Positions 28,073-36,883 are shown, numbered from the stretch's first letter. The stretch is 64,000 nucleotides of DNA from CALFUK01 sp964398295 (GCA_964398295.1 CAYNMW010000002.1:5529-69528); one strand, 5' to 3'. A program made the numbers and translations. Notes: generated from the letters alone by a model not told the origin.

Positions 28073-28882
28073 TCAATCTAATGAAGCGAAATCTTCCGTT
28101 TTCCAAAAGAAAATGACTTGATTCCGTTTGTAATCAAATATGACCTTATCAGCATTTAAAGAAGATAAGCTTAAGATGCCATCATAATTAGATTCATTTT
28201 GAAAACCTTCCAAGTTTCTATAAGTAATACCTAGATTAGAAATGCTAACATTATTGACCGAAGATTGTTGTATGATAAAATCATCTTGCATTTGAGAAGT
28301 CAAATTTTGTTGTACTCGCAGTCGCTTTGACCATTTCTGATCCAAAACTGAAATATTCGCTCCAGAATCCATTAACATATTTAACTTGTGTCCAGCAATA
28401 TTCATTTGTATAAATGATTTACCGTCATTAATGACAATTGGTGCTTTTGATATTATATAAACTGAAGGATCAAATACTTTCAAATCTGAACGATCGGAAA
28501 TGAACACCACTTTATTATGATCATAGTCTATCATTAGATTATAGTCACTAATGATTTGTGTACCAATCAAGCCATCAATATCTCTATTCACAAGTTGCTT
28601 GATTTTATTCATATCGAATTGAACAGCATCAATACTTTTTTCCTTTATAAGACCAAGTTCAAAATTCTCTACTCTCACTTCTTTGGCAGAAACATTAAAT
28701 TCTGTTGTTATCATTCTCGCAACTTTAAGCATTTCGCTGATTACAAAGTATTGAGCCTTCTCTTCAAACTGATCTCTTGTTTTCGAACCAATTTTGCCAT
28801 ACTGAACATCTAATAATTCATCAATATTCTTGGTTTCTATAATTTTCTGTTTCTTACTTTTTTTTGCCTTTGAAATACTCAT
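28073..28882 (-). CDS. Chimera: HigA-type antitoxin N-terminus joined to a retropepsin-like protease part
   Basis: 269 residues without a signal peptide. Residues 1-56 (NIDELLDVQYGKIGSKTRDQFEEKAQYF...SEMLKVAR in pieces) match the N-terminal arm of Bacteroidota XRE/HigA antitoxins, but the helix-turn-helix that should follow is absent. From about residue 58 the sequence enters the middle of a retropepsin-like lobe (DIDGLIGTQIISDYNLMIDY, 101-120). A complete second lobe follows with active-site motif LMDSGANISVL (Asp172) and closing strands KVIFDYKRNQVIFFW. The first-lobe active site is lost. A deletion fusing an antitoxin 5' end to a secreted-protease 3' end explains this best. A functional product is doubtful. 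Confidence 0.6.
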   Translation of the reverse strand: MSISKAKKSKKQKIIETKNIDELLDVQYGKIGSKTRDQFEEKAQYFVISEMLKVARMITTEFNVSAKEVRVENFELGLIKEKSIDAVQFDMNKIKQLVNRDIDGLIGTQIISDYNLMIDYDHNKVVFISDRSDLKVFDPSVYIISKAPIVINDGKSFIQMNIAGHKLNMLMDSGANISVLDQKWSKRLRVQQNLTSQMQDDFIIQQSSVNNVSISNLGITYRNLEGFQNESNYDGILSLSSLNADKVIFDYKRNQVIFFWKTEDFASLD

Positions 28883-28913
28883 CTTTTAGTTTTAAAGCTT
28901 TTTTAATTTCTTT
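28854..28913 (-). pseudogene. C-terminal remnant of a HigB/RelE-type toxin
   Basis: In the frame overlapping the start of the chimera, the minus strand reads KEIKKALKLKDEYFKGKKK and then stop (28854). This is the kind of Lys-rich helix that closes HigB/RelE-family toxins, overlapping the antitoxin ATG as in intact higBA operons. Upstream this frame is closed after 19 codons and continues only in another frame (ENAIMIHKKK), so the toxin is broken. Confidence 0.45.
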
Positions 28914-29022
28914 TTATGAATCATGATTGCATTCTCGCCGCCATGTGAAGCCATTTTATGACAATGCCTGCCTTTAAATATCTGATTTTCAATTGATTAG
29001 ACATTTATTTTTCCAAATTACA

Positions 29023-29056
29023 TTTGTCACGATTTTTAAAAAAAATCCCGCCAAAT
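29023..29056. repeat. Dispersed GGCGGGATTTTTT repeat, copy 2
   Basis: Inverted copy of the 8956-8988 element: read on the minus strand it gives ATTTGGCGGGATTTTTTTT, AAAAATCGT and GACAAA. A second small palindrome CACGGCGC-TTAC-GCACCGTG follows at 29079-29098. No gene is seen in 28914-29158. Confidence 0.6.
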
Positions 29057-29158
29057 GACATTTATTTACACCTTGTATCACGGCGCTTACGCACCGTGCT
29101 ACAAATATTTCGCACCTAACGGCGCTTTGCAATTCTCCTAACTAAACGACATTAGGTT

Positions 29159-30364
29159 TCAACCACTTGTAGCTAACCGTGAACTCCACTCATTCATCAA
29201 CTCAATCCCTTGCCTCATTCTAGCAAACAACTCCTCATCAGAGATATCACCAAGTGCTCCTATACCATCAAAATCAACATACGCCAAACGCGCTACCAAC
29301 TTCTTTTCATCAAATCCAAAAGAACCTCCGTGTAGAACAGCAACCCCAGTATCATTAAGCAGTTGCTGGCAAAATTCTACGCTTGTCAACTCTTTTTCAT
29401 TCTCAGAATTAAATTCTAGTAAGCTATAGAATCCACCTACGGGTCGTTGCATCTTTACTATTGAATTGTCTAAAGTTGAAAGAATGCAGTCTCTAGCACC
29501 AACTAATCTTTGCTTACATGTTTCCGTATAGGTCCTTATCTCCTTACCATTTTCGAATGCTTTTATAGCTGCAAATTGAACAGGCGCTGCCGCACATGAA
29601 TAGGTTTCACTACCAGCCTCAAGAATCTTAGATTTAATTTTTTCGAGTTCTTTTGGCACAATCAGATAACCTAATCGCCACCCACCTGCTCCACACCATT
29701 TACTCAAACCGTTACACACAATTGTCCCTTCTGGATAGACCTTTGCGAAGCTGGTATGTTTGCTTTCAAAACTAAATTCTGCATAAATTTCATCAGAAAT
29801 TACAACCACATTATATTCTCGACAAACGTTTGCTAACGACTCCAATTCTTCTTTAGAATAGCTAGCACCAGATGGATTGCTTGGGAAGTTAAAGACCATC
29901 GTAAACAGTCGACTTTTTTGTTCTTCTAGCACAGCCTTTAATTCTTCGGCTTGTAGTTTCCAAGCGTTCTCAGCATGGCAATCAACCCATACTGTTTGTT
30001 TGCCTAATAACTTGGCTTGAGGTTCATAACTTACCCAACTTGGCCTTGGCAATAATAAGTCTCTATTGAGCGCAAGCTGGGACAAGAACAACAATTCCTT
30101 ACTTCCAGGTCCTACAATTATTTGATCCGCAGAACATTGAATATCAAATTGTTTATGATAATAACTTGCTATAGATTCGCGCAAAGCCAATAATCCTTGA
30201 GTATGTAAATAGTCTTTGACATGCGCATATCGTTTCAATTCTTCCACCATAATTTCCGGTACTGGAAACGGCGATTGACCAAACCCAAATTTATAAACAG
30301 GAAGACCTTTTTGTTGCCTCTCTTTCATCAAGTTGTTCATTGCCAGAGTAGGTGACAATCTCAT
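29159..30364 (-). CDS. PLP-dependent aminotransferase, class I/II
   Basis: A 401-residue cytosolic fold-type I aminotransferase. Visible features are the N-terminal substrate arm (LPVYKFGFGQSPFPVPEIM), Pro-rich cofactor loop (FNFPSNPSG, the N-P-x-G element), the Asp/Tyr pair SDEIYAEF that contacts the PLP ring, the Schiff-base lysine in CNGLSKWCGAGGWRLGYLI, and the C-terminal GGFYSLLEF. The second arginine for the substrate carboxylate is plausibly in VARLAYVDFD. The substrate is unknown; the family includes aspartate and aromatic aminotransferases. It diverges from pth with about 70 nt between. Confidence 0.88.
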   Translation of the reverse strand: MRLSPTLAMNNLMKERQQKGLPVYKFGFGQSPFPVPEIMVEELKRYAHVKDYLHTQGLLALRESIASYYHKQFDIQCSADQIIVGPGSKELLFLSQLALNRDLLLPRPSWVSYEPQAKLLGKQTVWVDCHAENAWKLQAEELKAVLEEQKSRLFTMVFNFPSNPSGASYSKEELESLANVCREYNVVVISDEIYAEFSFESKHTSFAKVYPEGTIVCNGLSKWCGAGGWRLGYLIVPKELEKIKSKILEAGSETYSCAAAPVQFAAIKAFENGKEIRTYTETCKQRLVGARDCILSTLDNSIVKMQRPVGGFYSLLEFNSENEKELTSVEFCQQLLNDTGVAVLHGGSFGFDEKKLVARLAYVDFDGIGALGDISDEELFARMRQGIELMNEWSSRLATSG

Positions 30365-30422
30365 GTGTTTAATTTTAATTAAATGTACTTAATTTATTGA
30401 TCCACATTTGCTCAAGGAACTC

Positions 30423-30430
30423 TACCTTTG
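30423..30430 (+). promoter_or_regulatory. -7 element of pth
   Basis: TACCTTTG matches TAnnTTTG and ends 7 nt before the ATG at 30438. The mRNA would start at or within a few bases of that ATG (near-leaderless), or have a 55-nt leader if ATG 30492 is used. Confidence 0.5.
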
Positions 30431-30437
30431 CAATCCT

Positions 30438-31052
30438 ATGTTCAAATGGTTAACATCATTATTTAAAAAAGAAGAAGAGAAAGAAGATCCAATGAAGTAC
30501 TTGATTGTTGGTTTAGGTAATATGGGTAGAGAGTACGACAACACTCGACATAATATTGGTTTCGATGTTGTCGATCACTTAGCAGAATGGGGAGGTGTTA
30601 TCTTTAAGAATGACACCTTAGGCGACCTTGCAGAGATAAAACATAAAGGCAGAACATTGGTACTCCTTAAACCATCTACATTTATGAATAGAAGCGGAAA
30701 AGCTGTCCGTTTCTGGGGACAAAAGAAAAAGATTTTACCTGCAAATTTATTGGTTGTAGTTGATGACATGAATTTAAAATTTGGACAACTAAAATTAAAA
30801 GGCAAAGGAAGCGATGGTGGACATAATGGATTAAAGGACATCACACAGATACTTGGCACATCTGGATATTCCAGATTAAGAGTCGGTATTGGTAATGATT
30901 TTCATAAAGGACAACAAGTGGATTTTGTGCTTGGTAAATGGACGGAAAAGGAGAACGAGAGCTTACCTGGTATAATTAAAAATGCTGGTGAGGCGGTGAA
31001 GAGTTATGCGACTATAGGGATAGGGCATACGATGAATCAGTTTAATAAGTAG
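30438..31052 (+). CDS. pth: Peptidyl-tRNA hydrolase
   Basis: Cytosolic enzyme that frees tRNA from peptidyl-tRNA dropped by ribosomes. The core begins MKYLIVGLGNMGREYDNTRHNIGF (catalytic His in TRHN) and contains KPSTFMNRSGKAV, VVVDDMNLKFGQLKLKGKGSDGGHNGLKDI and RLRVGIGND, all diagnostic. From ATG 30438 there are 204 residues including an 18-residue amphipathic, charged extension (MFKWLTSLFKKEEEKEDP). ATG 30492, preceded by a purine-rich run, would give the usual 186. I keep the longer form because similar extensions occur in Bacteroidota. A TTG at 30408 lies upstream of the promoter and is ruled out. Confidence 0.93.
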   Translation: MFKWLTSLFKKEEEKEDPMKYLIVGLGNMGREYDNTRHNIGFDVVDHLAEWGGVIFKNDTLGDLAEIKHKGRTLVLLKPSTFMNRSGKAVRFWGQKKKILPANLLVVVDDMNLKFGQLKLKGKGSDGGHNGLKDITQILGTSGYSRLRVGIGNDFHKGQQVDFVLGKWTEKENESLPGIIKNAGEAVKSYATIGIGHTMNQFNK

Positions 31053-31054
31053 AA

Positions 31055-31138
31055 TCACCCACCTGACCTCCCTCGAGGGAGGCATTTACAGGTTTAGCCC
31101 GGAGGACAGTCTCCCTCGAGGGAGATGCAAGAGGGTGA
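31055..31138. mobile_element. 84-bp MITE-like repeat, copy A
   Basis: Terminal inverted repeats start TCACCCACCTG and end CAAGAGGGTGA. Each arm contains the 14-bp palindrome CTCCCTCGAGGGAG. A near-identical 84-bp copy is at 57338-57421. There is no coding capacity. It lies 3 bases after the pth stop and just before a ParDE module. Confidence 0.75.
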
Positions 31139-31223
31139 CCAATGAAGAGTTATGTCTAAGCAAACGTGGGATCACCACTTGCTAATTATACCAGATTATG
31201 GTATATTCATAATAAATTGGAAT

Positions 31224-31481
31224 ATGGCTAAGAACACATCAATTATATTAGGAGAACACTTTGACAAATTCATTCAGATAGAATTAAAATCAGGAAGATA
31301 TTCATCGGCTAGTGAAGTTATCAGAAGTGGTCTGAGACTTTTGGAAATTGAAAAGCATAAAATCAATGCGATCAATAAAGCGCTTACTGTAGGTGAAAAT
31401 AGCGGAGAGCCTGTAGCATTTGATAACGAAAAGTTTAAAACAAGAATGAGAAAGAAATTCAAAATCAATGCTAAAGCTTAA
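31224..31481 (+). CDS. parD: Type II antitoxin, ParD family
   Basis: An 85-residue antitoxin that should bind ParE and repress its own promoter. The N-terminal ribbon-helix-helix is visible: AKNTSIILGEHFDKFIQIELKSGRYSS..SEVIRSGLRLLE, with RYSSASEVIRSGLR the ParD signature. The acidic C-terminal part (GENSGEPVAFDNEKFKTRMR) is the likely toxin-binding segment. The ATG at 31224 gives the standard length; ATG 31152 would add 24 residues with no family match. It overlaps parE by 14 nt, the usual TA coupling. Confidence 0.88.
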   Translation: MAKNTSIILGEHFDKFIQIELKSGRYSSASEVIRSGLRLLEIEKHKINAINKALTVGENSGEPVAFDNEKFKTRMRKKFKINAKA

Positions 31482-31767
31482 ACTTGCGCCACAAGCGGTT
31501 AAAGATCTTGAAGAGATTTATGAATATACTTTACTCAACTGGGGAATAACACAAACAGAAAAATATCAAGATGAACTTTACTCTGCTATGCAAACGGTAT
31601 TGGAAAACCCTTCAATAGGCTCTTTATATTTTTTCAAGGAAGGGAACTATAGGAAAATGAATATCAATAGGCATATCATATTTTACAGACAAAATCAAGA
31701 AGAAATTATAGTCATCAGAATATTTCACGAAAGAATGGATTTAGAATCAAAATTGAGTTTTAAATAA
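31468..31767 (+). CDS. parE: Type II toxin, ParE/RelE family
   Basis: A 99-residue toxin of the ParE-type RelE superfamily; ParE members poison DNA gyrase. It has the core LKLAPQAVKDLEEIYEYTLLNWG (two N-terminal helices after a short strand), NPSIGSLYFFKEGNYRKMNINRHIIFYRQN and the last strands IIVIRIFHERMDLESKL; the R..F.ER.D ending is characteristic. Start ATG 31468 lies inside parD. The gene is intact. The pair sits between two copies of repeat DNA, consistent with acquisition as a small accessory module. Confidence 0.9.
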   Translation: MLKLKLAPQAVKDLEEIYEYTLLNWGITQTEKYQDELYSAMQTVLENPSIGSLYFFKEGNYRKMNINRHIIFYRQNQEEIIVIRIFHERMDLESKLSFK

Positions 31768-31973
31768 AATGTTTAAATCCTGCATGAAGCGATACACACA
31801 CCTCTTGCATCTCCTCCGGCGTGTCTGACATGATCCCGATAGCTATTAGGAGAGTTGTCACAACCTCAAGGGAGACAGCCTCGCACATTTCCTCGCACAA
31901 GTCCGATAATTTAAAGAATGGTTCATTGCATAAATCACACAAACCATACTCAAAAATAATCCCTCGAAAACAC
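31768..31973. repeat. Degenerate copy of the CACCTCTTGCATCTCC repeat
   Basis: At 31797-31880 the strand reads CACACCTCTTGCATCTCC and later CAAGGGAGACAGCCTCGCAC, a decayed and expanded relative of the 84-bp element. There is no gene in this spacer before gltX. Confidence 0.45.
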
Positions 31974-31981
31974 TATGTTTG
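31974..31981 (+). promoter_or_regulatory. -7 element of gltX
   Basis: TATGTTTG matches TAnnTTTG, and its last base is 7 nt before the ATG at 31988, implying a leaderless or nearly leaderless mRNA. The in-frame TTG at 31979 lies within the element and is excluded as a start. Confidence 0.55.
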
Positions 31982-31987
31982 CACCCT

Positions 31988-33517
31988 ATGGTTAGAGTCA
32001 GATTCGCACCTTCTCCCACAGGCCCACTCCACATCGGAGGAGTACGCACAGCCTTGTATGATTATTTACTGGCCAAGAAACACGGCGGAGCTTTCATTCT
32101 CAGAATAGAAGACACAGATCAAAAACGGTTTGTCCCTGGCGCAGAAGAATACATCATCAATTCTCTAAAATGGATGGGAATGATGCCTGATGAAGGCCCA
32201 GGTATCGGAGGAGACTATGGTCCATACAGACAGTCAGAACGAAAAGAGTTGTATGCAAAATTTGTACAGCAACTTTTGGATACTGGACATGCCTACTACG
32301 CCTTTGATTCTTCAGAAGAGCTTGACGCAATGAGGATTAGAAAAGAGAAGGAAGGTTCGATCAGCCAAAAATATGATGCAACGGTGCGACTGGAAATGAA
32401 AAATAGTTTGTCTTTGTCTAGGGACGAAACGCAGAACTATTTAGACAAGGCAAAAAATGTAACCGTCAGACTGAAAGTAGATCCTGGACAAATCATTTCA
32501 TTTAAAGATATCGTCAGAGGACATGTCGAATTTAAGTCAGAAGAACTAGATGATAAAGTTTTGATGAAGGCTGACGGTTTGCCAACCTATCACATGGCAA
32601 ATATTGTTGATGATAAGCATATGGAAATCTCCCATGTCATTAGAGGAGAGGAATGGTTGTCAAGTACGGCACACCACATCTTATTGTACAGAGCGCTTGG
32701 CTGGGAAGATGCGGTCCCTCAATTTGCTCACCTTCCATTATTATTAAAACCTGTAGGGAAAGGGAAATTAGGAAAAAGAGATGGAGCCAAATTTGGATTC
32801 CCAGTTTTTCCACTTAATTGGCAAGCAGAAGAAGAAACGTATCAAGGATTTAAAGAATTTGGACTCTTGCCCGAAGCCGCAATGAATTTTCTTGCCTTTT
32901 TAGGTTGGAATCCAGGTACAGAGCAAGAGATATTTACTGAAGCGGAATTGATAGAAGCATTTTCCTTAGAACGGGTAAATAATTCTGGTGCTCGATTTGA
33001 TGTCGAAAAAGGCAAATGGTACAACCAACAATACATCATCGCGAAATCGAATGAAGAACTAGCTGAAATCATCAAGCCTACCCTAGCAGATAAAGGTATT
33101 TCCGTTTCAGATGCATTTGTAGCAGACTTTTGTGGATTGATGAAAGAGCGAGTAGAACTATTACCAGACTTTTACGAAAGTGGAAAGTTCTTTTTCGAAG
33201 CACCAGAAGCATATGATGAAAAGACGGCAAAGAAAAAATTCAAAACAGAAAACGAATCTCACTTTATAGCGATCAAGGATATTATCTCTCAGATCGACAA
33301 TTGGGATTCGAAAGCTATCGAAGAAAGCATCAAACAATACATCAATGACAATGAATTGAGTTTTGGTGCTATCCTTCCAATTTTGAGAATTACAGTTACA
33401 GGAACCATGAAAGGTCCAGATATTTTTAAAACAATTTATCTATTAGGTAAGGCAGAGAGTGTACAACGAATGGAAAAAGGACTTACATTTATCAAAACAT
33501 TAGTGAACGATGCCTAA
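31988..33517 (+). CDS. gltX: Glutamyl-tRNA synthetase
   Basis: Class I aminoacyl-tRNA synthetase that charges tRNA-Glu. The 509-residue product starts MVRVRFAPSPTGPLHIGGVRTALYDYLLA (HIGH motif as HIGG). It has the glutamate-recognition FILRIEDTDQKRF, IRGEEWLSSTAHHILLY, and the KMSKS-like loop KGKLGKRDGAK. The Zn-binding insert is absent, as usual in Bacteroidota. The remaining C-terminal part forms the anticodon-binding helices. The start is set by the promoter and the family N-terminus. Its 3' end overlaps a 57-codon ORF by 8 nt. Confidence 0.96.
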   Translation: MVRVRFAPSPTGPLHIGGVRTALYDYLLAKKHGGAFILRIEDTDQKRFVPGAEEYIINSLKWMGMMPDEGPGIGGDYGPYRQSERKELYAKFVQQLLDTGHAYYAFDSSEELDAMRIRKEKEGSISQKYDATVRLEMKNSLSLSRDETQNYLDKAKNVTVRLKVDPGQIISFKDIVRGHVEFKSEELDDKVLMKADGLPTYHMANIVDDKHMEISHVIRGEEWLSSTAHHILLYRALGWEDAVPQFAHLPLLLKPVGKGKLGKRDGAKFGFPVFPLNWQAEEETYQGFKEFGLLPEAAMNFLAFLGWNPGTEQEIFTEAELIEAFSLERVNNSGARFDVEKGKWYNQQYIIAKSNEELAEIIKPTLADKGISVSDAFVADFCGLMKERVELLPDFYESGKFFFEAPEAYDEKTAKKKFKTENESHFIAIKDIISQIDNWDSKAIEESIKQYINDNELSFGAILPILRITVTGTMKGPDIFKTIYLLGKAESVQRMEKGLTFIKTLVNDA

Positions 33518-33683
33518 AAAAATGAAGAGAGAAGGTGATCCAGAGGTCCATGAAGACTTAAAAGGATTTGATATCAAAATTGACACCTTTGGTGAAATCA
33601 AAAGTAATATCAACGTTGATAAACTCAATGGCTTTCTAAATGAAAATGTTGAGGATAAAAAACTTCAAGGCGAAGAAGAATAA
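33510..33683 (+). CDS. Small conserved-looking protein overlapping gltX, unknown function
   Basis: A 57-residue ORF starting ATG 33510 inside the gltX stop region (8-nt overlap) and ending TAA 33681-33683. The product begins MPKKMKREGDPEVHEDLKGF, continues DIKIDTFGEIKSNINVDKLN and ends GFLNENVEDKKLQGEEE: soluble, very charged, no Cys or membrane segment. Tight coupling to gltX, a high-quality coding composition and lack of any alternative on the opposite strand support a real gene. I do not know a function. Confidence 0.75.
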   Translation: MPKKMKREGDPEVHEDLKGFDIKIDTFGEIKSNINVDKLNGFLNENVEDKKLQGEEE

Positions 33684-33811
33684 TGTGTTTGTTCCGACCA
33701 TTAAGGCTCGGCTTGTTTATAGAATCACAATTTATACTTTAAGCTTGAAATTTCTTCGTACTTTTAAGTATTAGCGGCTTCCCCATTTGGTAACATTAAA
33801 TATTTGAAGCC

Positions 33812-36799
33812 TTGAATAAATATCTACCTACTGTTCTAATTTTGGTTGCACTCTTCACAAACCAGAATCAATTATTTGCGCAAAATTTCAAAAAAGCACT
33901 AACTAAGGATCAAGTTCAACGACAATTTGAAGTTCAGTTTCATGATCAACAACGCATCATTGAGTGGCAAAATGTTGATGATGATTTGCTATGGAATACG
34001 CTGGCAACAGAAGGGGATCTGGTCAGTATCGGATACAAACCAATAGGAGTTACCGGTTTGAAAGAGACCATGCATTTGATAGATCCATTAGAAAAACAAT
34101 GGACTGCAGCCAGGAATAGAATCATCAATTTCATTGTGAGTGAAACGCAACAAAAATATGGTGATACATATACACGAGAGGTCCTAATGCCTAATGGTGA
34201 AAACATCAATGCACCAAATTTCAAGATTAGAGTATTTGATAAAGAACTCATACGGAAGGTCAGGCAAATGCCCGAAGTCAGGTATTTTGAACCCGCTACA
34301 ACTCCCGATTATACACCTGTTAAAAAAAGTGATTCGGGCTGTTCTTCTAATTCCTCAACAATTAATTCAAATGACTATACATCTATAACACCTGCCTCCA
34401 GAAGATCCTGGCACCATGACGAACACAACATTCCTTGTGCATGGAGCAATAGTAATCAAGGCGCTGGTATTTGGGTGGCAGTGATGGATACTGGAATATC
34501 ATCAGCACAGCAAAAATTAAACAGCGAATTTGCAGAAGGAGATTCAGGAGGAAGAGTCGTTGAAAAATACAATTCATTCCAAACGGGTGGTGTTGTAACA
34601 ACCTCAGGTTGGCAGGATCAATGTGGTCATGGTACAGTAATGGCAGGCTTAGCAGTTGCTCCAAGAGGATTTGAAAACACTCCCGCAGGTATTGCATATA
34701 GAGCAAATCTTGTATCCTATCGTGTAACAGAAGACGTAATTATTAATACAGGTGATGAGCAGGACGGTGTTTCTGCAGCCCTTTATCATGCAGCAGACGA
34801 TCCAAGAATCAATGTAATCAGTATGTCAATAGGACATGTATTCTCAAGTGGACAGGTAGAAGATGCAATCATATACGCACACAATAGAGGAAAATTAATC
34901 TTTGCAGCAGCTGGAACATCAACATCAATCACAAATTTTTATCCGGTTATTTTTCCTGCATGGATGACAGAGACAGTTGCAGTAACTGGGATTCATGATG
35001 GTTCTAATCGACAACGATGCAGTTCATGTCACGATGGTCCGCAAGTTGATTTTGTTGTTGAGATGCAACGTGCATCAGATGATAGTAGAACAGCAGTTTC
35101 TACCGCAGTACCTAACAATGGCAACGCTTACGTAGGAGGATCATCTGCATCAACAGCTTCGATGGCTGGGATGGCTGCTGTGGTTTGGGGCAATAACCCA
35201 AGTTGGACAAGAAATCAGGTGTTAACTAGATTAATACAAACGGCAGACAACTATCCAGCAAGATCAAATGACTTTGGATGGGGTGCTGTGGATCTTTGTG
35301 CTGCAGTATCCTCTGATCCATTTGTAGCATGTGCTACTGGGACGGCAAATGATGTTACAATGGAAGTCACAAATATTTCATTTCCATCGACATTTGATGC
35401 TGCCACTTCTAATGCAGAATGGGTCATTTCGTTCAATGGCGCACCATACTTTTTTGAAAATGTTGACGTCAATGGAGATTCAGGGCCACCAATAGACTTT
35501 ATCAATATCGGTGAATGTGGAGCAGTCCCATTATTGGTTGATCTTGGAATGACTTCTTGTACTCAGAGTAGTTTGCCGATTACAATCGATATTCATGAAG
35601 ATGATGGTGCTACTAACGATTGCGATTGTGATTGTGGACTTTTTGGATCAGATGATGATGAAGGATCATTCAATTCATCGATCAGTTTTGGAGCAAATAG
35701 TTTTACCATTGGGACCAGTGAAGGAAATTTTGTTTTCACATATACTCTAAGTTGTACATCCTCAACAATACCGCCAGCAGCAGGAATTTCTGTACCTCAA
35801 GATACTTGTCAAAATTCAATTATTGATGTTGCGTTTTTTGCAACAGGAGGCGTAAGTCCTTACACCGCAACCTATTCAGTTAATGGAGGTTCGCCTCAAT
35901 CTGTGGCATTAAATCCCAATACAGCTAGTGTTAATCACAATACCTCGTCCACAGGTTCTACCACATATACTTTGCTCAGCATTACTGATGCAAATGGTTG
36001 CAGTCAGACTTCTTCGCAAAGTGAAACTATCACTGTACATCCAATTCCAACAATAACGGCAACTGGAGTTAATCCAACAACTTGTTCTGGATCTGATGGG
36101 AGTATCCAATTCACATTGACCAATGTACCAAATGGTACATATGATATCCTCTACAATGGTGGTACTTTTACTTCTGTTTCTGTTGTGTCAGGTACAGCTA
36201 CTGTTAATGGTCTTAGTGCCGGGACATATGATGACCTACTCGTTATATCCAATACATGTGCGTCAACACAATTGCCCGATGTGACACTCATAGACCCTAC
36301 ACCAACTATCATAGCCTTGTCTAGTGATGCACCGAGATGTCCAGGTACAACAACTACCGTCAGTGTCAGCCCAGCTGGAATGGCGAATTACATGTTCTTC
36401 AATGATGCTAACGGAAATGGCCAGTTTGATACAGGAGAATTGGCTCAATCTGGAGCATCAAATACATTTAGCAGCAATGCATTTACTGATGGTGATGATT
36501 TAAGCGTAGTTGTTACAGACGGCAATAATTGCGAGACTGCAGGCATGATCATTATTAATGTATTGCCACTTGATTACGCATTTTCAGGGAGTGGCGGACT
36601 TACTGGCGTTGAGTTAGGAATGAAAGATTACGAAACAGATGGAGTGATTGAGTCAACACAGCAAATTGATTTTTCTGCTATCGTCGATTATGATTCTGCA
36701 ATTGAAGTTCATTTGTTACCAGGATTTGAGGCGATTCAAGGTGCTGTATTTGAGGCATTTATTGATGGTTGTGACAATGGTGGCGGAGGCCAGTTATAA
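33812..36799 (+). CDS. Secreted subtilisin-like (S8) peptidase with C-terminal sorting-like domain
   Basis: A 995-residue exported protease. The only usable start is TTG 33812, since a TAA closes the frame five codons upstream; it gives a good signal peptide (NKYLPTVLILVALFTNQNQLFAQ in pieces). A propeptide-like region (25-200) precedes the S8 domain: Asp226 in WVAVMDTGIS, His273 in CGHGTVMAG, and the Ser loop GGSSASTASMAG (about 442-453), which lacks the usual Pro of GTSMAxP. Beyond 500 come several beta-sandwich modules with Cys pairs, then a domain ending FEAIQGAVFEAFIDGC plus a short GNGGGQL-like tail, related to other secreted proteins here. Likely type IX secreted. Confidence 0.85.
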   Translation: MNKYLPTVLILVALFTNQNQLFAQNFKKALTKDQVQRQFEVQFHDQQRIIEWQNVDDDLLWNTLATEGDLVSIGYKPIGVTGLKETMHLIDPLEKQWTAARNRIINFIVSETQQKYGDTYTREVLMPNGENINAPNFKIRVFDKELIRKVRQMPEVRYFEPATTPDYTPVKKSDSGCSSNSSTINSNDYTSITPASRRSWHHDEHNIPCAWSNSNQGAGIWVAVMDTGISSAQQKLNSEFAEGDSGGRVVEKYNSFQTGGVVTTSGWQDQCGHGTVMAGLAVAPRGFENTPAGIAYRANLVSYRVTEDVIINTGDEQDGVSAALYHAADDPRINVISMSIGHVFSSGQVEDAIIYAHNRGKLIFAAAGTSTSITNFYPVIFPAWMTETVAVTGIHDGSNRQRCSSCHDGPQVDFVVEMQRASDDSRTAVSTAVPNNGNAYVGGSSASTASMAGMAAVVWGNNPSWTRNQVLTRLIQTADNYPARSNDFGWGAVDLCAAVSSDPFVACATGTANDVTMEVTNISFPSTFDAATSNAEWVISFNGAPYFFENVDVNGDSGPPIDFINIGECGAVPLLVDLGMTSCTQSSLPITIDIHEDDGATNDCDCDCGLFGSDDDEGSFNSSISFGANSFTIGTSEGNFVFTYTLSCTSSTIPPAAGISVPQDTCQNSIIDVAFFATGGVSPYTATYSVNGGSPQSVALNPNTASVNHNTSSTGSTTYTLLSITDANGCSQTSSQSETITVHPIPTITATGVNPTTCSGSDGSIQFTLTNVPNGTYDILYNGGTFTSVSVVSGTATVNGLSAGTYDDLLVISNTCASTQLPDVTLIDPTPTIIALSSDAPRCPGTTTTVSVSPAGMANYMFFNDANGNGQFDTGELAQSGASNTFSSNAFTDGDDLSVVVTDGNNCETAGMIIINVLPLDYAFSGSGGLTGVELGMKDYETDGVIESTQQIDFSAIVDYDSAIEVHLLPGFEAIQGAVFEAFIDGCDNGGGGQL

Positions 36800-36815
36800 T
36801 AACTGTTCAACTTGT

Positions 36816-36883
36816 ATTAAGTCCAAGGTGCTTCAGCGCCTTGTTACATATAATTCAATTGGTTAAAACCACTTGGACTTAAT
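36816..36883. repeat. Long inverted repeat with nested hairpin
   Basis: ATTAAGTCCAAG (36816-36827) is perfectly inverted as CTTGGACTTAAT (36872-36883). Inside it AAGGTGC-TTCA-GCGCCTT forms a competing hairpin (36825-36842). The layout AGTCCAAGG-stem-CCTTG-...-CTTGGA recurs at 45323-45372. It may terminate the S8 protease transcript. Confidence 0.55.
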
